Of a DNA stretch of 26,217 nt, positions 23,951 to 26,217 are shown piece after piece. Each line of letters begins with the position of its first letter. Positions within the stretch are counted from its first letter, which is position 1. The stretch lies in contig CAZAMB010000028.1 of NCBI GenBank assembly GCA_964486335.1, positions 1 through 26,217 on the forward strand, written 5' to 3'. The DNA comes from CAZAMB01 sp964486335 (lineage in GTDB: Bacteria; Planctomycetota; Phycisphaerae; UBA1845). The notes below the pieces were generated by a model. It had not been told where the DNA came from and searched no databases. It saw only the letters and a program-made list of their open reading frames with translations. A program made the translations under genes and the position numbers.

Positions 23951-26183
23951 GGTTCGTGATCCGCTCCAACAATTCCTCCGCGTCGTCGTCGATCAACGTC
24001 GCGGAAACACCCGGCACGCGGCCGGTCAACGCCGCCAAGCCGGAACTCTCCTGCGGTTCCTGCACCGACCGATCAGCCGGCGATCTTGTCAACGTCGCCC
24101 AGGTTGCGCTCGTGTCGCGGTGCGACGCGGGATCGGAGAGGGCGACGGCCTTTTGCACGGTTTCCGAAACGCCTTCGAAGCGGGTTCGAACGGGCTTCAC
24201 GTGGGCGTCGGGCGGACGGCCGTCGGTGCCGGTGGCGCGGAGCTGATCGGACTGTTCGTGAATGTCGAGATTCACGCGCCGGGCGGCACTGAGACCGCGC
24301 TTCGCGGAATTGCGTTCGGCGTTGCGCATGACCCTGCGTTCGCGGCTCATCGACGCTGCCGCCTCGCGCATGGTGTCGATGTCGGCGAGGGGATGGACGC
24401 GTTCGTTGGAAGCGAGCGCCGCGATTAGGCGGCGGTCCTTGGGGTCGAAGGCGACGACGCGGGTCGGCGCTTCGGGATCATGTGCCACCAGAACTTCGCG
24501 TCCGACCCACGTTCGCAGCGCCGGATTGCGCGCGCCAAAACCCCAGCGGTGGCTGCCGATCTGAAGGGTGACGCCGTTGGGCCCCACCTTGTACGTTCCA
24601 CGAATCGCCAGCAGGAAATCAAGTCCGACGTCGTCGGCCTTGCGAAGCGACTGCGCTGAATTCCAGACGTCCATCGGTGTGCGGCCGTCGATGCCAACGC
24701 CTTGATGCGGCGTGTGGTCGTAGACGGTCAGCCAGGCGGCGATCGTCTCGCGGGCCTCGTCCATCGTGGGAATCGCGGCGTCGGAGCGAACGGACAGCGA
24801 CCCCTCTGTATCTCCCCTTGGCGAGGGGAAAGGCGGCGTCCGGCCGGTGTATCCCTCGCGGACCAATTGAAGCGATTCGGGGCGAGCCGAGGGATTGTTG
24901 CCGGTGTAGGTGGCGAACGAACGGGCGACGTTGTCCTCGAACGTTCCGAAGAAGCGCTCGATCGTGCCTTTCGACCACGCATGGTAGGGCATCGCGTAGA
25001 TCAGCGTGACGCCGAGTTCAGCGGCGATGCCCTGCCACCGAAGATCGTCGCACTTCATGGCGGAATTAAACCGGCGACGTGCCGCGCGCCACTCGTTGCC
25101 GAACTCCTCATAGAGTCGACGAATCCTGGTCTTGTTGAGGCCGGTGATGGTCTCGCTCTTGAAGTCGCGGCCGTTGTCAATGCGGAGCACTTCGGGAATC
25201 GCCTCGCGAAAAGCCATGCGCAGGGCCATCAGGATCGCGTCCTGGTGGGGCGCGGGACCGAGCCGCCAGCCGACGATGCGCCGCGAGCGACAATCCTGCA
25301 CGGCGGTGAGCCACGGGCGAATCTGCGTGTCCTTGTAGCGCACCCAGAAGTCGCACTGTGTGTGGTCGGTGACGTAGAACTGGCCGACGGCGACCTGCTC
25401 CCAGTCCTGCTCGAGGTAGGGCATGAAGCGTTTGGACCATTCCTTGCGGCCGTCACGGCACAGACAGGTCATCGACCGATCGTCGTAATCGCGCAGCCAC
25501 AGGCGCGTCGCCGACAGGCTTGCCGGCCACGGCCAGCCGCGCTGCTTCGACGTGCGCAACGTGATCCGGTGGCAGAAAGAAACGGACGCCTTCAGCGGCG
25601 TTCGAAACTGGTCGTAGAAAAACTCGATCGCCTCGGGGGAACGCTGCGGCGCGTCGCCCCCGTCTCCGTCACCGTATTTCGGGACAAGCGCGGCCACCCC
25701 GCCATCGTTCATCGCGGACGCCCAACCGTAGAGCGAGCGAACGCTGATCTTGAACGAAGGGCCTTCGACCTCCTTGGCCTCGGCGACGACTCGAGCGGCA
25801 AGGTCGGTGTCGCTTTCTCCGGCCGGTCGCGGCTGCCCGATCAACTCCCTCCAGCGCAGTATCCACCGGAGTTTTCGATAAGCGCGTTCGACGTGATGGG
25901 CGGGGAACTGTTCAATCAGCGCGGCGCGATCTCGCTGTGCCCGTGTCGCCGCGTCGGGAAAGCGAGTAAGACGAGCGTCCACACTGCGGTGCATCCACCA
26001 GGTCGGGCGTCCTTTGCCGCTTCGCCCATGCCGCAACGCCGCCAGGCCCTGCACCGACCATTCGCCCATCGCCCGGCGTCGCACGTGGCCGACGTGCTGG
26101 CCCATGAGCTTCGCGGCCTCCTCGACCGGAATCCAGTCGGCTTCGTCGCCGGCGGGTTGAAGTTGTCGGGCGGTTGAGGGCAT
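23928..26183 (-). CDS. MuA-like DDE transposase
   Basis: This 751-residue transposase starts at ATG 26183 (MPSTARQLQP); a frame to 26213 only adds repeat-derived residues. The N-terminal region has a MuA-type DNA-binding part (WIPVEEAAKLMG onwards) and a winged-helix module (about 108-170, with WRELIG and SVRSLYGW). The catalytic core has D273 (FYVTDHTQCDFW), D336 (LRIDNGRDFKS) and E409 (HAWSKGTIERFFGTF), a complete DDE triad. A Mu-transpos_C-type beta-barrel follows (about 505-580). Residues about 450-463 (FPSPRGDTEGS) come from a family A palindrome, inserted between the core and the C-terminal barrel. The catalytic residues look intact. It is the first gene of the operon. Confidence 0.92.
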   Translation of the reverse strand: MPSTARQLQPAGDEADWIPVEEAAKLMGQHVGHVRRRAMGEWSVQGLAALRHGRSGKGRPTWWMHRSVDARLTRFPDAATRAQRDRAALIEQFPAHHVERAYRKLRWILRWRELIGQPRPAGESDTDLAARVVAEAKEVEGPSFKISVRSLYGWASAMNDGGVAALVPKYGDGDGGDAPQRSPEAIEFFYDQFRTPLKASVSFCHRITLRTSKQRGWPWPASLSATRLWLRDYDDRSMTCLCRDGRKEWSKRFMPYLEQDWEQVAVGQFYVTDHTQCDFWVRYKDTQIRPWLTAVQDCRSRRIVGWRLGPAPHQDAILMALRMAFREAIPEVLRIDNGRDFKSETITGLNKTRIRRLYEEFGNEWRAARRRFNSAMKCDDLRWQGIAAELGVTLIYAMPYHAWSKGTIERFFGTFEDNVARSFATYTGNNPSARPESLQLVREGYTGRTPPFPSPRGDTEGSLSVRSDAAIPTMDEARETIAAWLTVYDHTPHQGVGIDGRTPMDVWNSAQSLRKADDVGLDFLLAIRGTYKVGPNGVTLQIGSHRWGFGARNPALRTWVGREVLVAHDPEAPTRVVAFDPKDRRLIAALASNERVHPLADIDTMREAAASMSRERRVMRNAERNSAKRGLSAARRVNLDIHEQSDQLRATGTDGRPPDAHVKPVRTRFEGVSETVQKAVALSDPASHRDTSATWATLTRSPADRSVQEPQESSGLAALTGRVPGVSATLIDDDAEELLERITNRGSIEGT
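24799..24841 (-). repeat. Family A GC palindrome, copy 4
   Basis: CCCCTCTGTATCTCCCCTTGGCGAGGGG with flank AAAGGCGGCG closely matches the copy at 19240. It is read in frame inside the transposase as SPRGDTEGS. Confidence 0.75.
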
Positions 26184-26192
26184 CGTGATCCA

Positions 26193-26217
26193 GGCAACGA
26201 GGCAAAAAGGCACGGAG
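26193..26217 (-). repeat. Octamer array at window edge, upstream of the transposase start
   Basis: Three units, GGCAACGA, GGCAAAAA and GGCACGGA, run to the end of the window. The array begins 10 nt upstream of the transposase ATG, where a ribosome site would normally be. It continues beyond the window. Confidence 0.7.

Noticed and set aside
22865..23959. 364-codon plus-strand frame opposite the MuB-like gene
   Set aside because: Shadow of the ATPase gene, which has clear Walker motifs on the other strand.
24702..26177. 491-codon plus-strand frame opposite the transposase
   Set aside because: Long antisense frames are expected in G+C-rich genes. Composition is Arg/Gly/Ala-biased with no motif, whereas the minus strand carries the full DDE transposase.

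Overview
The window looks like chromosome from a planctomycete (Planctomycetota), at roughly 60% G+C. This is judged from gene content, with no database search. The indicators are a PQQ-type beta-propeller exoprotein starting with the WPQWRGPNRDG signature, a pseudopilin with the ADGH tail typical of the huge planctomycete pseudopilin families, a sigma-70 factor with a long N-terminal extension, planctomycete-style tyrosine integrases, and scattered short repeats that read through proteins (for example CGTGFQPV).

Positions 1-15162 are ordinary chromosome. A 3'-cut tRNA-Lys(CTT) is followed by a DsbD/ScsB-like disulfide reductase (-), RNase Y (+), a secreted dockerin-tailed protein (-), a secreted PQQ-like propeller (-), a long sigma-70 factor (-), an orphan IF2-N domain protein (+), RmuC (+), a frameshifted pseudopilin (+), a membrane protein that may be a catalytically dead M50-like protease (+), tRNA-Ser(GCT) and tRNA-Arg(TCT).

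Positions 15163-16600 hold remnants of mobile DNA beside tRNA-Arg: the C-terminal part of one tyrosine integrase, an IS1182-like transposase fragment with an amber codon, and the N-terminal part of what is probably a second integrase family.

Positions 16970-26183 hold a Mu-type transposable element or degenerate Mu-like prophage. On the minus strand its genes run MuA-like DDE transposase, MuB-like AAA ATPase, a small ribbon-helix-helix-like protein, an 85-aa protein, a GemA-like protein, a beta-helix protein and a RecQ helicase. Most junctions overlap, and two are 4-nt ATGA overlaps, so RecQ appears to be translated as part of the transposition operon. A plus-strand DUF4145-like gene of different composition lies downstream, followed by a minus-strand gene whose N-terminal half repeats the DNA-binding region of the transposase. 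The far end of the element lies beyond position 26217.

The most unusual feature is a set of short interspersed repeats inside the element's own coding sequences. They are arrays of a degenerate octamer (GGCAACGA), hairpins with covarying arms, and GC-rich palindromes. The perfect octamer is open in all six frames and encodes the same cyclic octapeptide in every frame of a strand. RecQ alone carries four such insertions, each between conserved helicase or zinc-domain blocks and each preserving frame.
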